Shown: positions 36,242 to 45,799 of the stretch, piece after piece | Layout: each line of letters starts with the position of its first letter | Numbering within the stretch: position 1 is the first letter of the stretch | Assembly: GCF_023333595.1 (NCBI RefSeq) | Contig: NZ_JAIQZM010000004.1 | Coordinates: 96,417-160,416, forward strand | DNA: 64,000 nucleotides | Source: Argonema galeatum A003/A1 | Lineage (GTDB): Bacteria; Cyanobacteriota; Cyanobacteriia; Cyanobacteriales; Aerosakkonemataceae | Reading direction: 5' to 3' | Notes under the pieces: generated by a model | Databases searched by the model: none | What the model saw: the letters and a program-made list of their open reading frames with translations, nothing else | Told to the model about the DNA's origin: nothing | Made by a program: the position numbers and the translations under genes

Positions 36242-38340
36242 TACTCGATCGCTATCAACTTCTCTGCCTCTTGAGATGGCAACGGCCTAGAAAAGAAATA
36301 CCCTTGCCCGTATTCGCATTGCAACTCCCTCAATTTTGTCAATTGCTGTCTCGTTTCCACCCCTTCTGCAATTACGTCTATCCCTAGGTTATGAGCTAAC
36401 ATCACGATAGTTCTGACAATCTCCGAACTCTCCCTATCTTCACCCATGTTGTTAATAAAAGAGCGATCGATCTTGAGCGTATTAACTGGGAAGCGGTGAA
36501 GATAGCTAAGAGATGAATAGCCGGTGCCGAAATCATCAATGGACAGTTGAATTCCCAAAGCTCTTAATTGGGAGAGTGTGGCAGCCGCAGATTCGGCATT
36601 TTCGATGATAGCGCTTTCTGTAATTTCTAGCTTTAAGCTGGTGGCAGCTAAACCAGTATCCCGCAGAACTCCATCGATTTGTTCGATTAGGTTTGATTGG
36701 GCAAAGTGTTTGCTACAAAGATTTACGCTGATTGTCAAAAGTGAGGAAGTGGGAATTTGCTGCTGCCATAGCCGCGTTTGGCGGCACGCTGAGCGCATTA
36801 CCCACCAGTCGATTTGCATGAGCGCCCCTGTTTCTTGGGCTAGCGGAATGAACTCACCTGGAGGCACTAAGCCGCGTTGGGGATGCTGCCAGCGCACTAG
36901 CGCCTCGAATCCGACAATTTTGCTGGTTGCTAGGGATACAATTGGTTGGTAGTAGACTTGAAACTCGCAGCGATCGATCGCTCGTCGCAGGTCGTTTTCT
37001 AACTGCGAGAGCGCTATTACTTGAAGGTGCATGGCTGTATCGAACACCTGATACCGTCCCTTCCCAAGCGATTTGGCACGGTACATAGCGATGTCGGCGT
37101 CGCGGATCAAATCTTCTGCCCGTTCGTAACTCGACAAGCTACAGACGATACCGATGCTTGCATTGGTGAAGGTTTCGTATGCGTCTATGTTGAAGGGCGA
37201 ACTCAGTTCGCTCAAAATTCGGTCAGCAGCGCGACAGGCATCGTTGATATTTTCGATATCTTCCAAAAGGATAGCGAACTCATCTCCCCCCAGACGCGCA
37301 ACTGTGTCAGCGGTGCGTAAGCTATTTTCTAACCTTTGCGCGATCGCAATCAGCAACCGATCTCCGATCGTGTGCCCAAAACTGTCGTTGACAATTTTAA
37401 AACGGTCAATATCCAGGAATAACACTGCAAACAAATAATCCCGCTCTCGTTTTGCTCGCTTAAACGCACGATCGAGCCGTTCCAAGAACAAGGCGCGGTT
37501 TGGCAAACCTGTCAGCGCATCGTGAAAAGCCTGATACCGCAATCTTTCCTCTGCGTCCCTCCGATCGGTCATGTCCCAGAACACCAAAACCGCACCCATA
37601 ACGTTTTCTTTATCGTCTTTGATCGGTGCAACGCTATCACCAATCGGTACTTCTGTACCATTTCTAGCTATAAGCAAAGTCTTTTCCGGCAGACTGAAAA
37701 TATTACCTTCATTAAGTGCTTTGGTTACAGGACTTTCAATGGTAATACGGGTTACTTCATCGACAATATTAAATACTTCTGTCGAATTTCTACCGATCGC
37801 ATCTGACTGCTGCCAGCCAGTGAGTGCTTCGGCGATCGGATTCATAAAAGTGACACACGCCTTGGTATCGTTAGCAATCACGCCATCGCCAATGCTTTTG
37901 AGTACGGTGGAAAGCCATTTAGCATTTTCTTTTATTTGCTTTTCCATCTTATGTTTGTAAATAGCTATCTCAATAGTAATATTTAATTCTCTTTCTTCAA
38001 AAGGTTTGATAATATATCCAAATGGACTTGTCTTTTTAGCCCGCTCTAACGTTTCTTCATCAGCATAAGCAGTCAAATATATTACGGGTATATCGAAACG
38101 CGAAAGAATTTGTTCCGCCGCTTCTATTCCGTCTATTTCTCCTTTTAACCTAATATCCATTAACACTAAACACGGTTTAATTTCATCTGCTTTTTGAATT
38201 GCTTCAATGCCAGTATTTGCGATCGCCGCTACTTTATAACCTAAATTCTCTAAAATATTTTGTAGGTCTATAGCAACGATGCTTTCGTCTTCTACCACTA
38301 AAATTGTGGTGCTATCAATCATCGCATTTTTTGTTAACAT
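36241..38340 (-). CDS. REC-PAS-GGDEF-EAL c-di-GMP protein
   Basis: The 699 residues carry a receiver (ILVVEDESIVAIDLQNIL, phosphoacceptor in CLVLMDIRLKG, lysine in GYIIKPFEE), a PAS domain (about 140-260), a GGDEF domain with ARLGGDEFAILLE, and an EAL domain with VGFEALVRWQHP, LEITES, IDDFGTGYSSL and VIAEGVET. Both catalytic loops look intact, so it may make or destroy c-di-GMP; no RxxD inhibition site precedes GGDEF. Its start lies 4 bases after the stop of the ethylene-receptor-like kinase, so it is almost certainly that kinase's response regulator. The stop touches a dispersed 142-bp repeat. Confidence 0.95.
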   Translation of the reverse strand: MLTKNAMIDSTTILVVEDESIVAIDLQNILENLGYKVAAIANTGIEAIQKADEIKPCLVLMDIRLKGEIDGIEAAEQILSRFDIPVIYLTAYADEETLERAKKTSPFGYIIKPFEERELNITIEIAIYKHKMEKQIKENAKWLSTVLKSIGDGVIANDTKACVTFMNPIAEALTGWQQSDAIGRNSTEVFNIVDEVTRITIESPVTKALNEGNIFSLPEKTLLIARNGTEVPIGDSVAPIKDDKENVMGAVLVFWDMTDRRDAEERLRYQAFHDALTGLPNRALFLERLDRAFKRAKRERDYLFAVLFLDIDRFKIVNDSFGHTIGDRLLIAIAQRLENSLRTADTVARLGGDEFAILLEDIENINDACRAADRILSELSSPFNIDAYETFTNASIGIVCSLSSYERAEDLIRDADIAMYRAKSLGKGRYQVFDTAMHLQVIALSQLENDLRRAIDRCEFQVYYQPIVSLATSKIVGFEALVRWQHPQRGLVPPGEFIPLAQETGALMQIDWWVMRSACRQTRLWQQQIPTSSLLTISVNLCSKHFAQSNLIEQIDGVLRDTGLAATSLKLEITESAIIENAESAAATLSQLRALGIQLSIDDFGTGYSSLSYLHRFPVNTLKIDRSFINNMGEDRESSEIVRTIVMLAHNLGIDVIAEGVETRQQLTKLRELQCEYGQGYFFSRPLPSQEAEKLIAIE

Positions 38341-38344
38341 ATTG

Positions 38345-41200
38345 TCATTGCTCTATTTGAACTCCTGTAAATACAATCTTAAACTCCGTACCCGCACTGG
38401 AATTCAGATCGATATTACCTTTCAACTGATTGACCAAACCATTAACTAATTTTAACCCCAAAGTATTCGTATTTTTCATATCTAAATCTGCTGGCAATCC
38501 CACACCATTGTCCCTAACAATCAGTACTAAATTATCCTCTTCAAACGGATAAAATATAATGCCAATCTCACCTTTTTCTCCTTCGCAAAAAGCATATTTC
38601 AAAGAATTGGAAACAAGCTCGTTGATAATCAGGCCACAAGGAATTGCTGTGTCAACATCAAGAAAAATATTATTGCTAACATCAATATTCAGATTTACAT
38701 CGTTATTTCTTATTCCGTAAGAACGAAACAAATTAGTAGCTAATTCACGAATATACTGAGCAAAATCAATTTTTGTCATGTCTTTAGAGCGATACAACTT
38801 TTCGTGGATAAGTGCCATCGATCTAACGCGATTTTGACTTTCTTTGAATATATCACTTGTTAATTTATCATTGATAGACCGGGACTGAAGGCCGAGCAGA
38901 CTGCAAATGACCTGCAAATTGTTTTTGACACGATGGTGAATTTCTTTGAGCAACACCTCTTTCTCTTTGAGAGATGCCTGAATTTGGTGTTCTGCCTGCT
39001 GGCGGGCTTGAGCAGAAGAAAGCACATTAGCGACAGCTTGGAGAAAGTGAAGGTCATCTTGAGTGAATTTTCGCTGTCTGGTTGTATGCACTCCCAAGAC
39101 TCCAAAAGGGCGATCGCTACCTTGTTGGATTATGACACTCATACCGCTGACAACTCCATGCTCGCGAAGCAGAGATGGGCCACTAAACCGTACTTCCGTG
39201 CGTAAGTCTTCCACAACGATCGGATCGCTCGAAAGCAAGGTGTAGCCAGCTTGGGAATCCATCCCAGAACCCACTGTTGCGCTTCCCACCAATCCTTCTT
39301 GCCAACCTACACCAGCCCGCAGCAGCAAAGCTTCCCCACCCGAAAGGAGTTCTAAAACCTTGCTGTACTCCAACTCAAGAGTTTGTGCTAAAATCGCACA
39401 AGCTTGCGTCAAAATAGTGGAAAGGTTTTTGTCGGCAAGTGCTTGTTGACCGAGTTGAGCCACCGCTGCCTGCTGCTTTATGCGGGTTTCCAGTTCTGCC
39501 TCCACGCGAAGGCGATCGGCAATCTCCATCTGTAAATCTGTGTTGGCTTTTGCTAGTTCTTTAGTTCGTTCCCGAACTCGGACTTCTAGATCGTCATAAG
39601 CTCTTTGCAATGCAGCTTCTGCGTGCTTGCGATCGGTAATATCGCGCCCTTCTGGAATCAGCAAAACCACATTTTCCTTCTCATCTTTAACAGGTTTGAG
39701 GGAAAAGTCAATGGTTGTCATTTTATTGCCAGCACCCATTAGCTCGACTTCGTAACGAACGAATTTGCCTGTTGCTGCTTCCGCGATCGCGGCTTTCAAT
39801 TGGTTCTGGGTTTCCATCGAAATAGTCCAGATCCGCGTTGACCACAAAGGACGATCGACAACATCTGAGTGTTTCAGTCCCGCAAAATCCAACGCTGTCT
39901 GGTTAGCTTCTAAAAGCGTACCGTCTGGTTTCAGCAGTGCAATGAATTGGAATGTCTGGTCAAAGATAGCGCGGAAGCGTCTTTCACTCTCTTGCAAAGC
40001 TTCTTCTGCCTGCTTGCGATCGGTAATATCGCGCAGAAACACGGTAAAAATTTTTTCACCTTCCAATTCCAGCCGCGAAATCGAGGCTTCAGCCGGGAAC
40101 TCTGTACCATCTTTGCGACGACCGAAAATCTCGCGGCAGTTGCCCATCCTGCGGGCTGGCGAGGATGACCACGCAAATCCCACTACGTGCTGGCGATGAA
40201 GCGCCGCCAAGCGCTCTGGCAAAAGTAGGTCGAGTGGTTGGCCTATAGCCTCAATAGCTTTGTATCCGAAGATCTTTTCCGCGCCTTTATTAAATAGAGT
40301 AATACGTTGAGTAGGATCTACCGAGATAATTGCATCATCGGCAATATCTAGAATTCCAGCCAGACGCGCTTGCGATATCCGCAGTGCCTCTTCTATCCGC
40401 TTCAGTTCTGTGATGTCCCGCCCTACTGCTTGGAACTCGACCGGGCGATCTCGCTCATCAAAAATCGCCCGGTTGATCCACTGGTGAAAGCGAATTTCTC
40501 CGTTGGGTCGGATAATGCGGTTTGCGATCGTTGTGACGGGATTTTCCCGACTTAGAGTACTTAGCTGTGTTTCTACTTGTTCCAAATCTTCTTCGAGAAT
40601 AACAGGAGCAAAGGTATGTTCAAGCAGTTCTTCCTGCGATCGCTCAAAGTAACGACAGTAAGCTTGGTTGACAAACGTGAAAGTGCGATCGGGCAAAAAC
40701 CGACAAACCAGTTCGGTTTGATCCTCTACGATAGCGCGATAACGGGCTTCGCTCTGGCGCAGTGCCTCCTCAACCCGCTGGCGCTCTAAAATTTGGTTTT
40801 CCAGGTTACGGTTGATGGCTGAGAGTTCTGCGGCACTGGGGAGAGCTAGCGCTTTAGGAACCAACGGTACAAGCGTCAAAGCTGTGTAGAGTGAAACTAC
40901 AGCCGTTATCGCTTTGAGCCACCCAGACAGCCAATAAATCGGATGCCACAGCGTCCAAACCTCCATTAAATGGGTAGTGCCGCAAGCGACGATAAATGCA
41001 CCAAACAGCAGGAATATCCAAGGATAGGGCAAATCTTTCCGCTTGCGAACAAAATATATTAGTGCGATCGTGATGGAATAATATGCAAGCGCAATTAAAA
41101 TGTCCGAGATTATGTGAATTCCCACCAACTCAGGCTTCCACAGGTAGCAATGCCCGTGTGGGATAAAATCTCCTGAATCAAAAATTTTTTCTAATATCAT
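38345..41200 (-). CDS. Ethylene-receptor-like sensor histidine kinase
   Basis: Three N-terminal transmembrane helices match the ethylene-binding domain of plant ETR1: ISDILIALAYYSITIALIYF and FGAFIVACGTTHLMEVW. Cys73 and His77 correspond to the copper ligands Cys65/His69 of ETR1; Asp33, Tyr40, Ile43 and Ile70 are also kept, while ETR1 Pro36 is Thr44. Three PAS domains (about 145-270, 275-395, 400-520), a coiled coil, GAF (595-745), a HisKA_2 helix with EIHHRVKNNLQVI and an HATPase domain follow (951 residues). Synechocystis has a proven receptor of this type. Binding of ethylene here is inferred. Confidence 0.93.
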   Translation of the reverse strand: MILEKIFDSGDFIPHGHCYLWKPELVGIHIISDILIALAYYSITIALIYFVRKRKDLPYPWIFLLFGAFIVACGTTHLMEVWTLWHPIYWLSGWLKAITAVVSLYTALTLVPLVPKALALPSAAELSAINRNLENQILERQRVEEALRQSEARYRAIVEDQTELVCRFLPDRTFTFVNQAYCRYFERSQEELLEHTFAPVILEEDLEQVETQLSTLSRENPVTTIANRIIRPNGEIRFHQWINRAIFDERDRPVEFQAVGRDITELKRIEEALRISQARLAGILDIADDAIISVDPTQRITLFNKGAEKIFGYKAIEAIGQPLDLLLPERLAALHRQHVVGFAWSSSPARRMGNCREIFGRRKDGTEFPAEASISRLELEGEKIFTVFLRDITDRKQAEEALQESERRFRAIFDQTFQFIALLKPDGTLLEANQTALDFAGLKHSDVVDRPLWSTRIWTISMETQNQLKAAIAEAATGKFVRYEVELMGAGNKMTTIDFSLKPVKDEKENVVLLIPEGRDITDRKHAEAALQRAYDDLEVRVRERTKELAKANTDLQMEIADRLRVEAELETRIKQQAAVAQLGQQALADKNLSTILTQACAILAQTLELEYSKVLELLSGGEALLLRAGVGWQEGLVGSATVGSGMDSQAGYTLLSSDPIVVEDLRTEVRFSGPSLLREHGVVSGMSVIIQQGSDRPFGVLGVHTTRQRKFTQDDLHFLQAVANVLSSAQARQQAEHQIQASLKEKEVLLKEIHHRVKNNLQVICSLLGLQSRSINDKLTSDIFKESQNRVRSMALIHEKLYRSKDMTKIDFAQYIRELATNLFRSYGIRNNDVNLNIDVSNNIFLDVDTAIPCGLIINELVSNSLKYAFCEGEKGEIGIIFYPFEEDNLVLIVRDNGVGLPADLDMKNTNTLGLKLVNGLVNQLKGNIDLNSSAGTEFKIVFTGVQIEQ

Positions 41201-41239
41201 TTGTCTATTTAATTCAAGTTGCTAGTTACTTGCACTCTG

Positions 41240-41531
41240 GGTACGTAGTTGCGATGCCGCGCTCTTATAGCGGTTCTCAAGTAAGTGAGGTACGTAGTTG
41301 GGCTTTAGCCCTCTTAATTTAGTGGTTATATAAGCTGTCAGTCATACCTCATCTACCTTATAAGGGCTATATACCAAATCCGCAACAATTACCCCCTTTA
41401 TGTCTCTAGGCTGTAGAGACGTTTCATGAAACGTCTCTACAATGTTTAGGCTAAAAATTCTCATGGGGTAACCAACCCGGATTTGGTATTATAACAACTT
41501 GGATAAGAGCGCGGCATCGCAACAACGTACC
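41240..41531. repeat. Nested palindrome with 29-bp arms around a MITE
   Basis: The arm at 41240-41268 (GGTACGTAGTTGCGATGCCG...) is mirrored at 41503-41531 with one mismatch. The complete MITE-like element 41371-41489 lies inside. The structure is a composite of two mobile repeats. It lies just upstream of the ethylene-receptor-like kinase gene, probably in its promoter region. Confidence 0.85.
41371..41489. mobile_element. MITE-like element with ATACCAAATCCG ends
   Basis: ATACCAAATCCG and CGGATTTGGTAT are perfect 12-bp terminal inverted repeats. The core is nearly identical to the element at 18445-18562, including the palindrome around ACGTTTCATGAAACGT. No coding sequence is present. Confidence 0.9.
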
Positions 41532-41574
41532 TAATACCAGTCTCAGTCAAAAATACTAGGCGATTAAAAATCGC

Positions 41575-41636
41575 GGCTTGCGCGTACTCTCGTTTGCAAG
41601 GCAAGGACTTAAGCCTGACGAGAGTACGCGCAAGCC
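41575..41636. repeat. 19-bp perfect inverted repeat
   Basis: GGCTTGCGCGTACTCTCGT and ACGAGAGTACGCGCAAGCC enclose a 24-base loop. It lies 45 bases after the stop of the small gene at 41681 on the minus strand and could act as its transcription terminator, or be another mobile repeat. No T run is seen. Confidence 0.8.
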
Positions 41637-41680
41637 CCAGCATTTCTAGGCTGTGGGCGATTGGCTATCGGTTTTTGCCG

Positions 41681-41992
41681 CTAATACAATTCTGATTCAA
41701 TCTGATCGAACGGCACAAAACTTTCTTGGGGCAACAATATCGGCTTGTTAGCAAAAATCAGCTTACCCCTCAGCGTTATTCGATTAATAGCTACACCGAT
41801 GGGGCGCTCCACTAGCTTGGGATGGGCCTGATAGTAGGCTCGGTAAATCTGTCGGGCGGCTTGAAGTAAAGCTGGATCTGGTAACACTGGGAAATCTTTC
41901 TTGTCTCCCTTAATTTCTACCTTTTGCTTTGACGCTTGTACCACTAACCTATCCTTGTTTTCTAAGCTAGTTTTTAATGGATTTGTCTGCAT
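41681..41992 (-). CDS. Conserved-looking hypothetical protein
   Basis: I do not recognise this 103-residue protein. It starts MQTNPLKTSLENKDRLVVQA and has a central LLQAARQIYRAYYQAHPKLV helix followed by INRITLRGKLIFANKPILLP, a likely beta segment. There is no signal peptide or membrane segment. It follows leuB by 36 bases on the same strand, so it may be cotranscribed. Codon use resembles its neighbours, which supports a real gene. Confidence 0.55.
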   Translation of the reverse strand: MQTNPLKTSLENKDRLVVQASKQKVEIKGDKKDFPVLPDPALLQAARQIYRAYYQAHPKLVERPIGVAINRITLRGKLIFANKPILLPQESFVPFDQIESELY

Positions 41993-42028
41993 ATAACAAG
42001 AACTGCCACTTTTGGCGAATAGATTAGA

Positions 42029-43126
42029 TTAGTTTTGGGGATTTTCTAGCGCTTGGAGCAAAGCATCTCCCATCGCTCGGCAACCTACAAACGTCATACC
42101 ATCAGACATAATGTCGCCGGTACGATAACCATTGTCCAACACTTGCAGCACTGCCTGCTCTATTTTGTCTGCGGCTGTTGCTTGATTTAAACCATAGCGC
42201 AGCATCATCGCAGCGCTGAGAACTTGAGCTATTGGGTTAGCTTTATCAAGACCTGCAATGTCGGGGGCCGATCCGTGGACGGGTTCAAACACACCAGGCC
42301 CAGAAGCTCCTAAACTGGCAGAGGGCAACATACCAATACTACCCGTTAACATGGCGGCAGCGTCTGAAAGAATATCGCCAAAAAGATTGCCGGTGACGAT
42401 CGTGTCAAACTGTTTGGGGGCCCGCACTAGCTGCATGGCAGCATTATCGACATAAAGATGACTCAGCTCGACATCCTGATATTCTGATGCTAACTGGATG
42501 ATGCGATCGCGCCATAGCTGAGAAACTTCCAACACATTCGCCTTATCCACCGAGCAAAGTTTACCGCCCCGTTTGCGAGCTGTTTCAAATGCTACCCGTC
42601 CAATCCGGTCTATTTCGCTTTCGGTGTACGCCATCGTATTCACCCCCCGCTTTTCCCCGGTTTCGGTAGCAAAAATTCCCTTGGGTTGTCCAAAGTAAAT
42701 TCCCCCCGTGAGTTCTCGTACCACCATGATATCAACGCCCTCAACTACTTCCCGCTTCAATGTGGAGGCGTCAATCAGCTGGGGTAAAATTTTGGCCGGT
42801 CGCAGGTTGGCAAACAACCCCAATCCAGCTCGCAGTCCCAGCAGTCCGCGTTCTGGACGCTGATGAGATGGTAGACTATCCCACTTCCAACCCCCAATTG
42901 CCGCCAGTAGAACGGCATCGCTTTGGCGGCAGATTTCCAAAGTCTTGGCCGGTAAGGGTTCGCCTGTGGCATCAATTGCACCACCGCCGATAAGCGCTTC
43001 CTCAAACTCAAAGGTTAGGTTTTCTTGCTGACCCACCGCTTTCAGCACATCTACCGCGACTGCCATAATTTCGGGGCCAATCCCGTCTCCGGGTAAAAGG
43101 GTGATGCGGTATTGCTGCTGTGTCAT
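42029..43126 (-). CDS. leuB: 3-isopropylmalate dehydrogenase (LeuB)
   Basis: It oxidises and decarboxylates 3-isopropylmalate with NAD+ in leucine biosynthesis. The 365 residues carry [30 protein letters not shown] (substrate-binding arginines), [11 protein letters not shown], the catalytic lysine and aspartates in [12 protein letters not shown] and [12 protein letters not shown], and [14 protein letters not shown] (NAD binding). Length and start ([13 protein letters not shown]) are normal. Other leu genes are absent from the window, which is usual in cyanobacteria. Confidence 0.97.
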   Translation of the reverse strand: MTQQQYRITLLPGDGIGPEIMAVAVDVLKAVGQQENLTFEFEEALIGGGAIDATGEPLPAKTLEICRQSDAVLLAAIGGWKWDSLPSHQRPERGLLGLRAGLGLFANLRPAKILPQLIDASTLKREVVEGVDIMVVRELTGGIYFGQPKGIFATETGEKRGVNTMAYTESEIDRIGRVAFETARKRGGKLCSVDKANVLEVSQLWRDRIIQLASEYQDVELSHLYVDNAAMQLVRAPKQFDTIVTGNLFGDILSDAAAMLTGSIGMLPSASLGASGPGVFEPVHGSAPDIAGLDKANPIAQVLSAAMMLRYGLNQATAADKIEQAVLQVLDNGYRTGDIMSDGMTFVGCRAMGDALLQALENPQN

Positions 43127-43209
43127 CGATCGTTCTGTTTCAAAGTGATTGCCTATTTATTTTTGCATTGCGGGTGCTGGAATGGGCAATGGGCAATGGG
43201 AATGCTCAG

Positions 43210-43626
43210 CTACTGCTCTATTTCACTAGATGGTTGCACTCGCGATCGCAGCTGTTCTATATTTTCCTCCCAATTGGCTCCGTCGAAGGGAATGATGCGA
43301 AATTTTGACAGCACGTTGCCATCCAGACATAGCACATTCACATCGAAGTCGTTGGGATGCGATCGCGGTCGATAAAAGCTGTGAATGCCACAAATACTGC
43401 AAAACATATGTTTGGCAACGCCTGTGTTAAATCTGTAGGTTGTCAAAACATCGTCACCACTTAGCATGGTAAACTTTTCTGGTGGCACAATCAGATGCAA
43501 AAAACCCTTTTTTTTGCAGATAGAACAGTTGCATTCGTCGGCTTCGTGCTTGTCAACAACCACCCGAAAGCGAACTGCACCGCAGTGACAGCCACCTTCG
43601 TAGGTTCCAGGTTTTTCTTGGGTCAT
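43210..43626 (-). CDS. GFA family (CENP-V/Gfa-like) zinc protein
   Basis: The 138 residues have the cysteine pattern of the GFA family: GGCHCGAVRFRV, CNCSICKKKG and FCSICGIHSFYRPRSHP, which bind two zinc ions. The family is named after glutathione-dependent formaldehyde-activating enzyme, but most members have no proven activity, so a formaldehyde role should not be assumed. It follows leuB in orientation on the minus strand, upstream by 83 bases, and may share its transcript. Confidence 0.88.
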   Translation of the reverse strand: MTQEKPGTYEGGCHCGAVRFRVVVDKHEADECNCSICKKKGFLHLIVPPEKFTMLSGDDVLTTYRFNTGVAKHMFCSICGIHSFYRPRSHPNDFDVNVLCLDGNVLSKFRIIPFDGANWEENIEQLRSRVQPSSEIEQ

Positions 43627-43838
43627 TCGATGAAAAGATTTTGGATTCTAGGATTTTGGATTCTAGGATTTACACCACGGATTCATCCGTGGGCTGGAAA
43701 CCAATAATTTATTCTTAATTTTATTTAGACTTTATTTTACCATAGGTTACGCTTTTTTCACCACTTTATGAAAAACTTACATTAAATTAACACTACTAAG
43801 TAGGTGGGCATCATTAAACGTAAAACTGCCGCGTACTT

Positions 43839-43871
43839 AGAAACCCGGTTTCTCCAAGAAACCGGGTTTCT
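43839..43871. repeat. AGAAACCCGGTTTCT hairpin repeat
   Basis: AGAAACCCGGTTTCT and AGAAACCGGGTTTCT pair almost perfectly around CCA. Full copies occur at 46233, 61507 and 61652, and a half copy near 43948. It is a dispersed repeat that could also stop transcription. Confidence 0.88.
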
Positions 43872-43884
43872 GGGTATCTACAGC

Positions 43885-43923
43885 TTTGTAGGTTGGGTTT
43901 CGTGCCTCAACCCAACCTACAAA
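43885..43923. repeat. TTTGTAGGTTGGGTT inverted repeat
   Basis: Perfect 15-bp arms TTTGTAGGTTGGGTT and AACCCAACCTACAAA surround TCGTGCCTC. A related copy with 18-bp arms lies at 61562-61634, also beside the AGAAACCCGG hairpins, so the two repeats travel together. The rest of the gap 43627-44010 holds nothing that I recognise. Confidence 0.85.
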
Positions 43924-44010
43924 GAAATGGCGAAGGTATTGTCCAAGAAACCGGGTTTCTGGGTATCTACTTATTGCCTGGTATGCAAACAATCTAAAAA
44001 ATACAGTAAT

Positions 44011-44220
44011 TTAGAAACCATTCTCATCAATCAGCTTCAATAAAGAGTCTAAAGTCTTCTCAAAGTCAGCCTCTAGCTGTTGTCTCATAGAGGATAGATC
44101 TTCAGATAAAAATAGATTCTCAGTTTCTCTAGTGAAAACTTCTAAGATATTTTTTATCGCTTGCAACCGGGCGGCAAGATTTTTGATCATCTCCCATTTT
44201 TCGTTGGAAAATTCACTCAT
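44011..44220 (-). CDS. Small hypothetical protein, mostly helical
   Basis: The 69 residues (MSEFSNEKWEMIKNLAARLQ onward, ending LDSLLKLIDENGF) look like two or three amphipathic helices with heptad spacing. There is no membrane segment or known motif. The frame is free of repeat sequence and has ordinary composition, which supports a gene, but it is short and isolated. No function is suggested. Confidence 0.45.
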   Translation of the reverse strand: MSEFSNEKWEMIKNLAARLQAIKNILEVFTRETENLFLSEDLSSMRQQLEADFEKTLDSLLKLIDENGF

Positions 44221-44613
44221 AAATAAATCTAGCTAAACAACTAAGATAAATTGTGTATATTTCATCAAGGATTTGCTGTCAGGGCGTAATCTTTCCCAAA
44301 AACATTGAGTCTGCCAAAGACTTGACGAACTTGTTTATCTTAAATCTCAAAAATTAAATATAGTTTATAATAAGGTTAAAGTTTGTTTTTTAAACTTATC
44401 AGCACTAAGAGCCTGTCCGAAAAATCCTAAAAAAGCGTTGTTGCCTTACTATAAGGCTCTACGCAGCTGTGTTCATCTGGGGTTAAAAATATTTTAAATC
44501 TACTTTTTCCCAATTTATAGACTTTGAACATCTTAAAAAGGGCTCCTTCGAGTTACCGGAAGCGATCGCCCCGATCGACTAGAATGAAGTAAGTTCAGTC
44601 TTTTCGGCTATAA
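44221..44613. other. AT-rich intergenic region
   Basis: This 393-base stretch lies between two divergent genes and should contain the promoter of the oxidoreductase at 44614. I see no frame longer than a few dozen codons and no hairpin of note. One HIP1 site-like GCGATCGC lies near 44562. Confidence 0.6.
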
Positions 44614-45786
44614 ATGAAAACTTACGATTGGATTGTGATCGGCGGCGGTATAACAGGTGCGGCACTAAGCTACGAACTAACGAAAAAAGGCTTTGACGTA
44701 CTATTATTAGAACAATACGCTACTCATGCCCCACAGAATGCCACTCGCTATAGCTACGGCGGTCTGGCATACTGGTCTGGGACAACAGAATTGACTCGCC
44801 AACTCTGCGCGGAGGGAATCGATCGCAATCGCATTCTCTCCCAAGAGTTGGACATCGATACCCAGTTTCGGGAATTAGACTTGATCCTGACTGTTGATGT
44901 CGATGACGACCCCGAAAAAGTGGCTGCTGCTTATAGCCACTTCGCGATTCCGCCCAGGTTACTCAGTGTAGAAGAAGCTTGTGCGATCGAACCACTGCTG
45001 AATCCCGATGCTATTAGCGGTGCTTTGACAGTCAAACACGGCTACATCAACCCGCAATTAACTGCCGAAGGCTACTGTCAAGCGGCGATTCGCGCTGGGG
45101 GAGAGAGGCAGATTGGGCGGGTGTTGGGATTTATACAAGAAGGCGATCGCATTTTGGGAGTAAAAACCAACGCCGAAACTTACCACAGCGCCAATGTTGT
45201 CGTCTGTGCCGGTGGTTTTAGCCGACAGTTACTCAAAGATGCTGGTATCTCAGCACGTCTGTACTTTACTCATGCCGAACTGATAGAAACCCCTCCAGTT
45301 GATATCCAGCTAAACACCTTAGTGATGCCAGCCCAGATGAAACGCTTTCAACTAGAAGCCCAGGCTAGCACATCAGAAATTGATAATTTATGGGATGAAC
45401 CCGGTCACGAACCAGTACCGCCAATTTTAGACGCTGGGATTGTTCAGTTTAAAGATGGCACAATGAGGCTGGGACAAATCAGTCGCACTCTCACCGACCC
45501 CTATGCCAAAATAGATCCACTTGCGAGTGAAGCTGCCATTCGCGCCCAAGTGGGGAAAGTGTTACCCGCGTTGGGGAAGCTGCCGGGAACGTGGCATCAC
45601 TGCTTGGTTGCTTTCAGCCACAATCGCCTTCCTGTAGTTGGTAAGCTACCAGGAGTTGAAGGCGTTTACATATTCTCAGGATTCTCCAATCCTCTGGTAT
45701 TCGTACCGCCCCTAGCCCAGCGATTTGCTGCCCATTGTGCGGGAGAAGAAGACCCCATCATCGATCGGTTAGCGATCGCTTTTTGA
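44614..45786 (+). CDS. FAD-dependent oxidoreductase of the DAO family
   Basis: The 390 residues start with a dinucleotide-binding fold (YDWIVIGGGITGAALSYEL and DVLLLEQ) and end with the second FAD-contacting segment (VVGKLPGVEGVYIFSGFSNP). This is the D-amino-acid oxidase/glycine oxidase type, which oxidises amines such as amino acids with oxygen or a quinone. The substrate cannot be read. No signal peptide is present. It is followed by a tandem repeat and the small SLH protein gene. Confidence 0.88.
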   Translation: MKTYDWIVIGGGITGAALSYELTKKGFDVLLLEQYATHAPQNATRYSYGGLAYWSGTTELTRQLCAEGIDRNRILSQELDIDTQFRELDLILTVDVDDDPEKVAAAYSHFAIPPRLLSVEEACAIEPLLNPDAISGALTVKHGYINPQLTAEGYCQAAIRAGGERQIGRVLGFIQEGDRILGVKTNAETYHSANVVVCAGGFSRQLLKDAGISARLYFTHAELIETPPVDIQLNTLVMPAQMKRFQLEAQASTSEIDNLWDEPGHEPVPPILDAGIVQFKDGTMRLGQISRTLTDPYAKIDPLASEAAIRAQVGKVLPALGKLPGTWHHCLVAFSHNRLPVVGKLPGVEGVYIFSGFSNPLVFVPPLAQRFAAHCAGEEDPIIDRLAIAF

Positions 45787-45799
45787 TTAGTATTTACGA

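Noticed and set aside
43804..44043. 79-residue open frame on the plus strand
   Set aside because: Nearly all of it is read from AGAAACCCGG and TAGGTTGGGTT repeats.
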